Positions 1-7,620 of a stretch of DNA of 64,000 nucleotides are shown here, piece by piece. A program made the translations under genes and the position numbers. The notes under the pieces were generated by a model. That model made no database searches. It was not told the origin of the DNA and saw nothing but the letters and a program-made list of their open reading frames with translations. The stretch's first letter is position 1. Each line of letters opens with the position of its first letter. The stretch comes from Acidobacteriota bacterium (GTDB lineage: Bacteria > Acidobacteriota > Terriglobia > Terriglobales > Acidobacteriaceae), in contig JACPYL010000012.1 in assembly GCA_016196065.1 (NCBI GenBank), forward strand, positions 310,001 through 374,000, read 5' to 3'.

Positions 1-2
1 CC

Positions 3-824
3 AATGTAGAAAAGCTGATGCCAGCGCGGGCGGTAGTGGTGAACGCAATCCTGCAGGCGCCGTTGCCGGGAATGATTGGCGGTTCGCGAAAAATGCAGCC
101 CGTGTATCGAGGATCCCGGCTGATGGCGCGGCGGGATACGACTGTTCTAATCACAGGTCCAACGGGATCGGGAAAAGAGTTGGTGGCGCGCGCTATTCAC
201 GATTTAAGTGCGCGGTCCGCGCGCGCGTTTGTGGTGATCAACTGCGCTGCTATCCCTGAGGCTCTTCTCGAATCCGAACTCTTCGGGCATACGCGAGGCG
301 CATTTACAGGGGCGATGCAATCGTATAGCGGCAGAATTCAGATGGCACAGGGAGGCACGCTCTTCCTGGATGAGATCGGCGACATGCCTCTGAGCTTGCA
401 ACCGAAGTTGCTGCGATTTCTGGAGCAGAAAGAAGTCCAAAGGTTGGGGAGTTGCGAAGTTCTGCGGGTGGACGCTCGCGTGATCGCCGCAACCAATGCT
501 CGGTTGTTGTCGCTGGTGCAGCAGGGAAAGTTTCGCGAAGATCTGTATTACCGTTTGTGCGCTTTTCCGATCGAGATCCCGCCCTTGCGGGAGCGTCCGG
601 ATGACATTCTGGAACTTGCCCAGCATTTTCTGGACAAGTTTTCGTTGCGACCGCCAGCGCCGGAATTGTCGCCGGAAGGCGCGCAGTTATTGCGCTCGCA
701 TCCCTGGGCAGGCAATGTGAGGGAATTGCAGAACGTGATTGAGCGCTCGCTTATCCTCGCCGAAGACGAAATGATGATTCGTCCGGAACACATGCTGATG
801 CCCGAAGATCGTGCACATGGTTAG
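3..824 (+). CDS. Sigma-54 AAA+ activator, flagellar type, no HTH; open at left edge
   Basis: Bacterial enhancer-binding protein that would remodel sigma-54 RNA polymerase, probably the FlrA/FleQ-like top regulator of the flagellar genes that follow. The reading frame is open to the left edge (codons before the ATG at 18 are N-V-E-K-L), so the N-terminus is missing from the window. Visible are Walker A (GPTGSGKE), the sigma-54 contact loop GAFTGA, Walker B (GTLFLDEIGD), the VIAATN sensor region and the lid (WAGNVRELQNVIERS). The protein stops about 15 residues after the lid, with no Fis-type helix-turn-helix, unlike FleQ and most NtrC relatives. Either it acts without binding DNA, as FlgR of Helicobacter does, or the C-terminus has been lost. 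The family call is secure; the flagellar role comes from context. Confidence 0.85.
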   Translation, partial: NVEKLMPARAVVVNAILQAPLPGMIGGSRKMQPVYRGSRLMARRDTTVLITGPTGSGKELVARAIHDLSARSARAFVVINCAAIPEALLESELFGHTRGAFTGAMQSYSGRIQMAQGGTLFLDEIGDMPLSLQPKLLRFLEQKEVQRLGSCEVLRVDARVIAATNARLLSLVQQGKFREDLYYRLCAFPIEIPPLRERPDDILELAQHFLDKFSLRPPAPELSPEGAQLLRSHPWAGNVRELQNVIERSLILAEDEMMIRPEHMLMPEDRAHG

Positions 825-905
825 AAACAGGCCATCTACATCGGTAACATTTTCCCAGTGCGGCTGTTCACGATAAGAGTCTTCTAAGGGGATCGGGGAG
901 ATAGC

Positions 906-921
906 TGGCATCGCTCTTGCA
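906..921 (+). promoter_or_regulatory. Candidate sigma-54 (-24/-12) promoter
   Basis: TGGCATCGCTCTTGCA matches the consensus TGGCACG-N4-TTGCW with the exact GG-to-GC spacing. It lies between the AAA+ activator and the kinase gene, as in the FlrA to FlrBC hierarchy. The predicted start of transcription falls at about 931-932, almost on the kinase start codon, so the mRNA would be nearly leaderless. That weakens the call. Confidence 0.4.
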
Positions 922-930
922 AGAGCAGTT

Positions 931-1725
931 GTGATGTCATTCTCTTTTCCGATACCACAAACTCCGACGAGTGACGCCGACCATCCACTGGCACGGGCGT
1001 TCGCATCTTTCACAGAGGCGGCGGTTTCTCTCGAACGGTCCTACGCTCAGTTGCAAACCCAAGTGGTTCATCTGCGCGAAGACCTGAACGTCACCAATCG
1101 CGAACTGGCGCAAAGCCTGGAGGAAAATCGGCGAATCCGCGAGCGACAGCGGCGGATTCTGGAAGGGCTGCCGTGCGGGGTGCTGGTACTAGAAGGGGAC
1201 ACTGTTTCCGTTCTCAATCCTGAAGCGGAGCGGCTAACGGGTGTCAGAGCATCGGAGGTGAATGTTCTACCGGCTGCGATCCTCGCTGCACTCGAGCGCG
1301 CGCGGGACACTGGCAACGAAGAGGAACTATCGATCGACGGAACTGATGGCGAAAAGCCAACGTGGCTGTCGATTCGGCACGCATGGCTGGAGCGCGACGC
1401 CGAGCGCTCGACCTCGGTGTTCATCCTGCGCGATGTGAGTGCCGCGAAAGAACTGGAATTACAGCGCGGGCGGTTGGGAAGGCAGCAGGCGTTGGTGGAG
1501 ATGTCGGCATTGCTGGCTCATGAGATTCGTAATCCGCTGGGCAGCCTGGAATTGTTCGCCGGCCTTCTGGCCGAAGCGCGTCTCGAGAAAGAGAGTCAGC
1601 AGTGGGTCGAACATGTCCAAGCTGGACTACGCACGCTTTCCGCGACCGTGAACAACGTGCTGCATCTCTACAACACTCCTCAGCCGGAAGCCGCGGAAAT
1701 GGATCTCGGGCAATTGCTCGACTAG
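931..1725 (+). pseudogene. Flagellar sensor kinase (FlrB/FleS-like), N-terminal fragment ending at amber codon
   Basis: N-terminal two-thirds of a cytoplasmic PAS histidine kinase of the FlrB/FleS kind, which phosphorylates an FlrC-type regulator. There is no membrane segment. Residues 35-75 look like a coiled coil, about 76-170 a PAS domain, and about 185-250 a HisKA dimerisation domain with the phospho-acceptor His197 in LLAHEIRNPLGS. The frame ends at a TAG at 1723-1725 directly after GQLLD. The frame then stays open for another 140 codons that encode the missing ATPase domain. Without readthrough this product cannot bind ATP. Start is GTG 931 or ATG 934. The amber codon may be a real inactivating mutation or a sequencing error. 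Confidence 0.8.
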
Positions 1726-2145
1726 GCGCACGACTTCCTGCGTCCGCTGGCCAAGCAGGCAAAAGTTGAATTGCATCTCACCAATGGCTTGCGCGGCGTC
1801 ACCGTGCGCGCCGACCGGCATCGTCTCGAACAGGTGCTTCTTAATCTCGCCTTGAATGCGTTTCGCTTTATGCCCGGTGGAGGATGGCTCGGTTTTCGGG
1901 GTGCTGATCTGGGTGCGAAGGGAGCCGAGATTGAGGTTCGAGATACGGGGCCCGGCATACCTGAAAGCGATTTGCAGCGGATATTCCAGGCTGGGTTCAG
2001 TACTCGTCCCGGCAGTTGCGGGCTTGGGCTGGCAGTGTGTCATCAGATTCTGGAACAGCATGGCGGCACGATCGCGGCAGAAAGCCGCGCGGGCGAGGGC
2101 ACCACGTTCCGACTGAACCTGCCGCGCACGGGAGTGGCGCAATGA
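1726..2145 (+). pseudogene. Flagellar sensor kinase, C-terminal HATPase fragment
   Basis: Same reading frame as the upstream kinase fragment and continuous with it apart from the TAG. It encodes the GHKL ATPase domain: an N box around RLEQVLLNLALNAFRF, a G1 box DTGPGIPESD, and a G2 region SCGLGLAVCHQILEQHGG. The first ATG in the frame is at 1771, inside the ATPase domain, so independent translation would yield an incomplete domain. With readthrough the whole kinase would be 404 residues, a normal length for FlrB/FleS-type kinases. Its stop overlaps the start of the response regulator (ATGA at 2142-2145), which shows the ancestral gene was translationally coupled to its partner. Confidence 0.8.
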
Positions 2146-3470
2146 AGCGCGTATTGATTGCGGATGATGATGCCGGGATGCGAGCGGCGCTCGAAACACG
2201 TTTTCTGCAGCGCGGCTGGCAGGTTGATCTGGCCGTGAACGGATCCGAGGCGCTCGGCAAGTTCCGTGAAAGCCGGCATGCCCTGGTCATCACCGACGTG
2301 CGCATGCCGGGACGCGACGGTTTCGAGTTGATGCGTGAGGTGCAGGCAACGTCACCACGAACCGCAGTCATTCTCCTGACTGCGTATGGTTGCGTTCCCG
2401 ATGCGGTGCAGGCGATCCAGAGCGGGGCATGTGACTACCTCGTCAAGCCCGTGTGTTTCGAAAAACTGGAATTGGCCGTTGACCAGGTTTTGCGGCGGGC
2501 GCAAGAAGAGAACAAGGACACCGAATCACTGATAGGACACTCGCCAGCATGGGAACTGGCGCTGGAGCGGGCGCGGCAAGCGGCGTCTACAGATGCCGAC
2601 GTCCTGATCGAAGCGGAAAGCGGCACGGGGAAGGAATTAGTGGCGCGGCTGATTCATCGCTTGAGCGATCGTAAGCGAGGGCCGTTTGTCGCGTTGAATT
2701 GCACTGCATTTCCGGAATCGCTGCTGGAAAGCGAGTTGTTCGGCCATGCGAAAGGTGCGTTCACGGGCGCGGTGGCGGCGCGTCCCGGAAAGTTCGAGAG
2801 TGCCAACGGCGGCACGCTCTTGCTGGATGAAGTCGGCGAGATGCCGCTTCCCTTGCAACCCAAGTTACTGCGCGCGTTGCAAGAGCGCGAGTTTGATCGC
2901 CTGGGATCGAATCAAACCGTGCATGTCGATATCCGCGTGATTGCGACCACCAATCGTCCCCTGGAAGCCGCGGTCAAGGAAGGCCGCTTTCGCGCGGATC
3001 TGTATTACCGGCTGAATGTGATTCCGCTTACGCTGCCTCCGTTGCGGGAGCGCTCAGGAGACATCGCGGAACTGGCAGAACATTTCGCACGCATCTATGC
3101 CGCGTCGGGCGCGGTGCCACCCCTAAGCAGCGCGCTGGTGGCCCGCTTACAGGAGCAGGTGTGGCCGGGCAATGTGCGCGAGTTGGGCAACTTCGTGCGG
3201 CGGGCGGTTGCCCTGTCCCGCGGCGGCGAGATTGGGCTGGAGGCATTCGACCACGGTAAACCATCGGCGCGCGGTGCCGTTCCGGAGTGGAAAGCGGGCC
3301 TGTCGCTGGGAGAAATGGAACGGCAACTCCTGGCGATGACTTTGGAATCGACGGGCGGAAATCGTTCGCGGACCGCGGAACTGCTGGGAGTGAGCCTGCG
3401 CACGGTTCGCAACAAGATCCGCGAATACGGGCTGCCCCCGAGGAGTAACTACATCCATGTCAATGATTGA
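2142..3470 (+). CDS. Sigma-54-dependent response regulator, FlrC/FleR-like
   Basis: NtrC-family regulator of 442 residues and the likely partner of the kinase upstream. The receiver domain (1-120) has the acidic pair D8/D9, phospho-acceptor D52 in VITDVRMPG, T80 and K102. The AAA+ domain (about 135-370) carries a Walker A variant AESGTGKE, GAFTGA, GTLLLDEVGE and VIATTN. The C-terminal Fis-type helix-turn-helix is complete (GNRSRTAELLGVSLRTVRNK). I chose ATG 2142 because translation then begins exactly at MKRVLIADDD and overlaps the kinase stop by four bases; the longer frame opening at 2016 adds unrelated sequence. Its end overlaps flgB by 14 bases. It appears intact, although its kinase is interrupted. 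Confidence 0.9.
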   Translation: MKRVLIADDDAGMRAALETRFLQRGWQVDLAVNGSEALGKFRESRHALVITDVRMPGRDGFELMREVQATSPRTAVILLTAYGCVPDAVQAIQSGACDYLVKPVCFEKLELAVDQVLRRAQEENKDTESLIGHSPAWELALERARQAASTDADVLIEAESGTGKELVARLIHRLSDRKRGPFVALNCTAFPESLLESELFGHAKGAFTGAVAARPGKFESANGGTLLLDEVGEMPLPLQPKLLRALQEREFDRLGSNQTVHVDIRVIATTNRPLEAAVKEGRFRADLYYRLNVIPLTLPPLRERSGDIAELAEHFARIYAASGAVPPLSSALVARLQEQVWPGNVRELGNFVRRAVALSRGGEIGLEAFDHGKPSARGAVPEWKAGLSLGEMERQLLAMTLESTGGNRSRTAELLGVSLRTVRNKIREYGLPPRSNYIHVND

Positions 3471-3819
3471 TACGCCCATGATGCGAAGCCTGGAACGAGC
3501 GCTGGACACAGGCGCTTTCCGGCACCAGTTAATTACCTCTAACCTCGCGAACGTGGATACGCCCGGATACCGGACCCGCGACATTCGTCCCTTCGCAGGC
3601 GAACTGCAGCAGGCGATGTCGGGCGAAGAGCCGATGTTTTCTCCGATGTCACACGAACTGCGCGGGTTGATGGAGCGGCCGGATGGCAACAATGTGAACG
3701 TCGACCGGGAGTCGTTGCTGCTCGCCGAGAATCAGTTGCATTTTCAACTGGCGGTGCAGTTTCTGCGCGCGGAATTCCGGCGGCTGTCGCTGGCGATCCA
3801 TGAAGGAGCAAACTCATGA
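3457..3819 (+). CDS. flgB: Flagellar basal-body rod protein FlgB
   Basis: Proximal rod subunit of the flagellum, exported by the flagellar type III apparatus. At 120 residues it is near the usual FlgB length. The N-terminal rod signature is clear (HQLITSNLANVDTPGYRTRD), followed by a variable middle with the typical NNVNVDRESLLLAENQLHF stretch and a C-terminal helix ending AIHEGANS. A ribosome-binding site (GAGGAG) lies 10 bases before the ATG. It overlaps the regulator upstream by 14 bases and the next gene by 4, so it sits in one transcript. The gene looks intact, but its usual partner FlgC is truncated by a fusion. Confidence 0.93.
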   Translation: MSMIDTPMMRSLERALDTGAFRHQLITSNLANVDTPGYRTRDIRPFAGELQQAMSGEEPMFSPMSHELRGLMERPDGNNVNVDRESLLLAENQLHFQLAVQFLRAEFRRLSLAIHEGANS

Positions 3820-4895
3820 ACCTGTTTGGCATGCTGGAAATGAGCGGATCGGCACTGGGCGCAGAACGGCAACGCGCCGAAGTGGTGGCCAGCAATATGG
3901 CGAACGCACAAACGACTCACACTCAGGCGGGCGGCCCGTATCGGCGTCAGCTGGTGATCTTCCAGGCGCAGCGAACGCCGCGCTTTTCGCTGACACTCGC
4001 CGGAGCCCAACGAGAAACCTCTTCGGCCGTACGCGTGGCCGCGGTCGTTTCAGATACGCGTCCACCGGTGCAGCGTTTCGAGCCCGGGCACCCGGACGCG
4101 GACAAGCAAGGCTATGTTTCGTACTTGAGTATTGTGTTCGATTGCCGGCTGGTTTCAGCGGAGCATCTGACCTATCGCGAATTTCTGCAACGTCTTCCGG
4201 AAATTGCCTATCTCGCGTCCTGCGATCTGGTGCCAGCGGCGGCGCAAGCAGTGCTGCAGTTAGATCTCGCGGTGGCCTTCCCCGTCATTGACTTGTTACT
4301 CGGAGGAGAGGGTAAGGGAGGCGATCTGGGCCGGGAGATCACTGCCATCGAAGAGCAGATCTTGGAGAGTGTCATGCGGATCGTGTGCCGTGAGATGCAG
4401 GCTGCCTGGCAGGCCATCGCACTGGAATTCCGGTTTGGGCAACGACAGCCAATCGCACAGGCACAGCGCCTGATGGTTCCCGAAGAAAAGAATTTGTGTC
4501 TCAGCTTCGAAGCGAAGATGGCGGAGACTCGCGGCACATTGAACATGGCGATTCCGGCCGTGGTTTCGAACGCTCTCCTGCGGAAGATCTCTGCTGACCT
4601 GAGTTTCCAGCGCCCGCGCAGCCCGGTGGAGGCGCGTCGCAGAATCGAAAGGCGTTTGCTCGGCGCCGCATTCCAAGTGGACCTTTTCGCTCCGACGCTC
4701 ACTGTCTCCCTCAACGCTTTGGCCAAGTTGGTACCGGGCTCGGTGCTGTTGTTTCCGGAAAGCATCGAACAACCGGCGACATTGATGGTGGATGAAATGC
4801 AGTTGTGTTCGGCCGCGGCGGTGCGAGTAGACGCGCAACGCGCGGCCCGCGTGCTCGCCATGGAAGCCAATCCGGCAAGGCCTGGTGAAGTATGA
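3816..4895 (+). CDS. In-frame FlgC-FliM chimera (rod protein start fused to motor switch protein body)
   Basis: Residues 1-101 are the N-terminal three-quarters of rod protein FlgC: ASNMANAQTT, GGPYRRQLVIF, then FEPGHPDADKQGYV. From about residue 102 the sequence is FliM from its middle domain on: CRLVSAEHLTYREFLQRLPE, VFPVIDLLLGG-like FPVIDLLLGGEG, and a C-terminal SpoA domain (about 275-345). Lost are the C-terminal helix of FlgC, which FlgC needs to assemble, and the N-terminus of FliM that binds phospho-CheY. The genes normally between flgC and fliM (fliE, fliF, fliG and export genes) are also absent. The frame stays open across the junction near 4115-4125. It overlaps flgB and the next gene by four bases each. 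It is either a real deletion fusion, probably non-functional, or an assembly join. Confidence 0.88.
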   Translation: MNLFGMLEMSGSALGAERQRAEVVASNMANAQTTHTQAGGPYRRQLVIFQAQRTPRFSLTLAGAQRETSSAVRVAAVVSDTRPPVQRFEPGHPDADKQGYVSYLSIVFDCRLVSAEHLTYREFLQRLPEIAYLASCDLVPAAAQAVLQLDLAVAFPVIDLLLGGEGKGGDLGREITAIEEQILESVMRIVCREMQAAWQAIALEFRFGQRQPIAQAQRLMVPEEKNLCLSFEAKMAETRGTLNMAIPAVVSNALLRKISADLSFQRPRSPVEARRRIERRLLGAAFQVDLFAPTLTVSLNALAKLVPGSVLLFPESIEQPATLMVDEMQLCSAAAVRVDAQRAARVLAMEANPARPGEV

Positions 4896-5716
4896 CCGAG
4901 TCCGCAAACACACCGCTCCTCGACGAGTTGCCTGCATGGCTCGAAGGCTGGGAGAAATGTATCCAGTCTGTGCTTTCGCAGACGACCGGCCAGAGCGTCG
5001 TTTTTGAGGCATCGGCAGAGACACTGCCGAATGCGGAATCCGACTTGTGGTTCACCGTAGTCGTCGGAGGGGCCGTGCGCGGCGAGATGTCGTTACGTTT
5101 GCCGGCTGCTACCGGCATCCGCCTGGCGCAAAAATTTCTTCAGGAAACGGAACCAGCGCCGGACTCACCCACCGCAGACCACAAAGAGGCGCTCGAAGAA
5201 CTGTTTCGTCAGATCGCAGGGCAAGCCGCCACTGCGCTGGCATCCACGGCAGGCGGAGAAGTGCAATTTCACCTGGCTGGTTCGGGAGCGCCTTCGTGGT
5301 CAGCATCGAGCAACAGGAATCTGCATACCCGCGACGAAGCGGGAGCGTCCATTTCCATTGAGCTTCAGATCAGCGCTGCACTGGCAGGCGCATTGCAGGC
5401 CAGTCACGAACCACCCGCACCCAAATCTTCTACGCCGGTGCTTACAGAGATTTCACCCTCTCCGGGGACCGCTCGCTACGAACGATTGCGCGACGTGATT
5501 CTCGAGGTCAAGTTGCGTTTTGGAAGCCGTCGCATGGTACTCCGCGATGTGCTGGCGCTCAGCGCAGGCGTGGTGGTGGAACTCGACAGCAATGTGAATT
5601 CTCCTGTCGATCTGCTGCTCGACGGCAGGGTTGCTGCGCAGGGCGATGTGGTGGTGGTCGACGGTAAATATGGACTACGCGTGACTGCGGTACTCGATTC
5701 CGCACCACCGTCGTAA
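4892..5716 (+). CDS. fliN: Flagellar motor switch protein, FliN/FliY-like
   Basis: The C-terminal 75 residues (about 196-268) form a FliN-type SpoA domain (YERLRDVILEVKLRFGSRRM, LSAGVVVELD, VDLLLDGRVAAQGDVVVVDG), the part that builds the lower C-ring. The first 150 residues are longer than in ordinary FliN. They include LRLPAATGIRLAQKFL and EALEELFRQIAGQA, which recall CheC/CheX-like domains of FliY, but the conserved asparagine of the phosphatase motif is not present, so activity is doubtful. The start overlaps the FlgC-FliM ORF by four bases (ATGA). FliM-FliN order is the normal one, so the deletion that made the chimera ended inside fliM. Confidence 0.82.
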   Translation: MTESANTPLLDELPAWLEGWEKCIQSVLSQTTGQSVVFEASAETLPNAESDLWFTVVVGGAVRGEMSLRLPAATGIRLAQKFLQETEPAPDSPTADHKEALEELFRQIAGQAATALASTAGGEVQFHLAGSGAPSWSASSNRNLHTRDEAGASISIELQISAALAGALQASHEPPAPKSSTPVLTEISPSPGTARYERLRDVILEVKLRFGSRRMVLRDVLALSAGVVVELDSNVNSPVDLLLDGRVAAQGDVVVVDGKYGLRVTAVLDSAPPS

Positions 5717-5726
5717 GGAAAACACT

Positions 5727-6659
5727 ATGCGCGAAGTTGGGCAGATCTTGAAGTGGCTGGAGCACCGGACAAGGGAATTCGAGCACTCCAAGTCGGGCTG
5801 CGGCCTCATCCTGTGTGCAGGGCCGAAGTCGCCGTGGGCACGATTATGGAAGAAACGAAGTGGAGCTCTTCTGCAAGGCGAGTTCTATTGCCAGCGGGAA
5901 TGCCTGGAAATTGCATTGACGGCACAGCTGGCGCGTCTGCACGCGCTGAATCCGGCGCCGCCTCCTTCCAACCGCATTCCTCTGGGACTGCTCATGGTGG
6001 CGCGCGGCTGGCTCACTCATGAACAGGTAGTGAAGGCTCTGGCTGCGCAAGAGAAGGCCCGCACTGGACAGATCGGGGACTGGTTCGAGCGACTCGGATT
6101 CGCCACCGAACAACAGGTCACTTCAGCGCTTGCTTTGCAATGGGGATGTCCGGTGACCTCCTCGTTGGATTCGGCAGCGATCCAGCCATTCGACCGGATT
6201 CCGCTCGGGATTCTGGAAGCTTTCCAGATGATTCCCGTGCATTTCGTCCGAGCGACGAACACGGTTTACATCGCGTTCGGGCAACGGGTGGATCATGCCG
6301 CGCTCTATGCGATCGAAAAAATTCTCGGCTGCCGCACTCAGCCCTGTGTCGCCGGGCGCAGGCATGTTGCCGACGAACTGGTCCGTATGCGACAACAGCC
6401 CCGGCCCCGCGAACTGGCATTTGGTCCCATGCGAGACTTCGCCGAAATTGGACGAGTCAGTGTCAGCTACATGTTGAAGCTGGGCGCCGAGGACGCCACC
6501 TTGGGCCGAGTTGGTGACTTTATCTGGCTTCGCGTGCGGGTCCGCAATGCTCATACGGACGTGGTATTCCGGTTGGAGAGTAGAGTTCGCGCTGCAAAAT
6601 CGGCAGTCGGGTTGGGGTATTCTTCGACCGACGCCAGTGAGATTGCTTTGATCGGATGA
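5727..6659 (+). CDS. MshEN-domain protein, probable c-di-GMP effector
   Basis: Protein of 310 residues with a MshEN (GspE N-terminal) domain and no ATPase. Two 24-residue motifs of the type xLG-6x-G-6x-V-3x-L-2x-Q follow one another: PLGLLMVARGWLTHEQVVKA and then IGDWFERLGFATEQQVTSAL, with a six-residue spacer. After them comes the usual second half (FDRIPLGILEAFQMIPVHFV through VAGRRHVADELVRM). In MshE this tandem motif binds cyclic di-GMP. The first 80 residues and the last 70 match nothing I know. It starts 10 bases after fliN with an AAGGAAA site, so it probably shares the flagellar transcript and may couple c-di-GMP to motility. Binding itself is inferred. Confidence 0.72.
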   Translation: MREVGQILKWLEHRTREFEHSKSGCGLILCAGPKSPWARLWKKRSGALLQGEFYCQRECLEIALTAQLARLHALNPAPPPSNRIPLGLLMVARGWLTHEQVVKALAAQEKARTGQIGDWFERLGFATEQQVTSALALQWGCPVTSSLDSAAIQPFDRIPLGILEAFQMIPVHFVRATNTVYIAFGQRVDHAALYAIEKILGCRTQPCVAGRRHVADELVRMRQQPRPRELAFGPMRDFAEIGRVSVSYMLKLGAEDATLGRVGDFIWLRVRVRNAHTDVVFRLESRVRAAKSAVGLGYSSTDASEIALIG

Positions 6660-6666
6660 GGAAGAA

Positions 6667-7563
6667 TCAATAGAGCTTGAAGTTTACTTGGACGCTGATC
6701 AGCACCAGCACAGGGTGGCCATCCCTAGTAGCCGGATCGAACCGCCACGTTTCCACAGCCTTGATCGCCTGTTCGTCCAGCCCGAGGCCCGCGGGCTTCA
6801 TGATTCGGATATCGTGCGCTAGTCCGTCCGTTCCTACAACCACCGACAATATGGATTGCGCCGCGTACCCTGCCTGCCGAGCAAATTCCGAATATTCTGG
6901 TTCCGGATCGTACTTCAATTGGGGCGGAGAGACACCACCGCCCACGGGAACGACGGGTGCTGAGTGGTCTTGCGCTACCGGTACATTGTCCTTATCTTGC
7001 TTATCCTTCGATGCGAACCACGCCTTCCAAACATCGGGAAGCGCGTTCTTGAGTGGCTCGTCCGCCGCGAGAAACACCACTTCCATCACCTTCGCTACGT
7101 CTGGAATCTCCGGCTGCGCCGTGCCACACTCCAGTTCAATCTCAATCCCGCCATGTTTCGAGGCCCACTCGTCGATTTTCTTGATTCTGAAAATCTTCCT
7201 CGAGGGATCCTCCTTCGTTATGGAACCGAGATCACGAAATTGATTGCTACCAGGGTCCAAGAACAGGAACAACCGTTGCGCCTTGATGTGCAGGACTCCC
7301 GCTTGCAATGAAATGTCCTGCACTCTCACTTGTCCGTCGACCGTCCACGGACCGGGAGCGGCTGGCGGAGAGAGCTTCCCATCAGCGCCGAAATGCAGGG
7401 ACGCTCCGGGGTAGGCCTGCCGGAGTGTCAGAATCTTGTTGCCATATGCCGCCTGCAAATCGCTCTTACTGGCGACAGCATGGGCGATCATCGGCGCGCC
7501 GAATAATAGAGCGACACCGATGCAAGCATGCAATGGTCTGCGGAATTTCACGGTACGCCTCAT
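6667..7563 (-). CDS. Secreted/periplasmic TonB C-terminal domain protein
   Basis: Protein of 298 residues with an N-terminal signal peptide (PLHACIGVALLFGAPMIAHA). The middle 180 residues are unassigned. The C-terminal 80 residues are a TonB C-terminal fold: PEPEYSEFARQAGYAAQSIL, VVVGTDGLAHDIRIMKP, then LDEQAIKAVETWRFDPA. This domain contacts TonB boxes of outer-membrane receptors, but here there is no proline-rich spacer or obvious inner-membrane anchor, so it need not be an energy transducer. Acidobacteria carry many such proteins. It is convergent with the flagellar block and seven bases from it. Confidence 0.72.
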   Translation of the reverse strand: MRRTVKFRRPLHACIGVALLFGAPMIAHAVASKSDLQAAYGNKILTLRQAYPGASLHFGADGKLSPPAAPGPWTVDGQVRVQDISLQAGVLHIKAQRLFLFLDPGSNQFRDLGSITKEDPSRKIFRIKKIDEWASKHGGIEIELECGTAQPEIPDVAKVMEVVFLAADEPLKNALPDVWKAWFASKDKQDKDNVPVAQDHSAPVVPVGGGVSPPQLKYDPEPEYSEFARQAGYAAQSILSVVVGTDGLAHDIRIMKPAGLGLDEQAIKAVETWRFDPATRDGHPVLVLISVQVNFKLY

Positions 7564-7620
7564 GCGCTTCGGGAAGAGGACAGGATTCTACCACCCTGAA
7601 CTCAGATGGAGTATTTGGGA

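Noticed and set aside
1723-1725. TAG read as pyrrolysine or other recoded codon
   Set aside because: No recoding genes or signals are visible, and other genes in the window do not carry internal TAG codons. Mutation or error is simpler.
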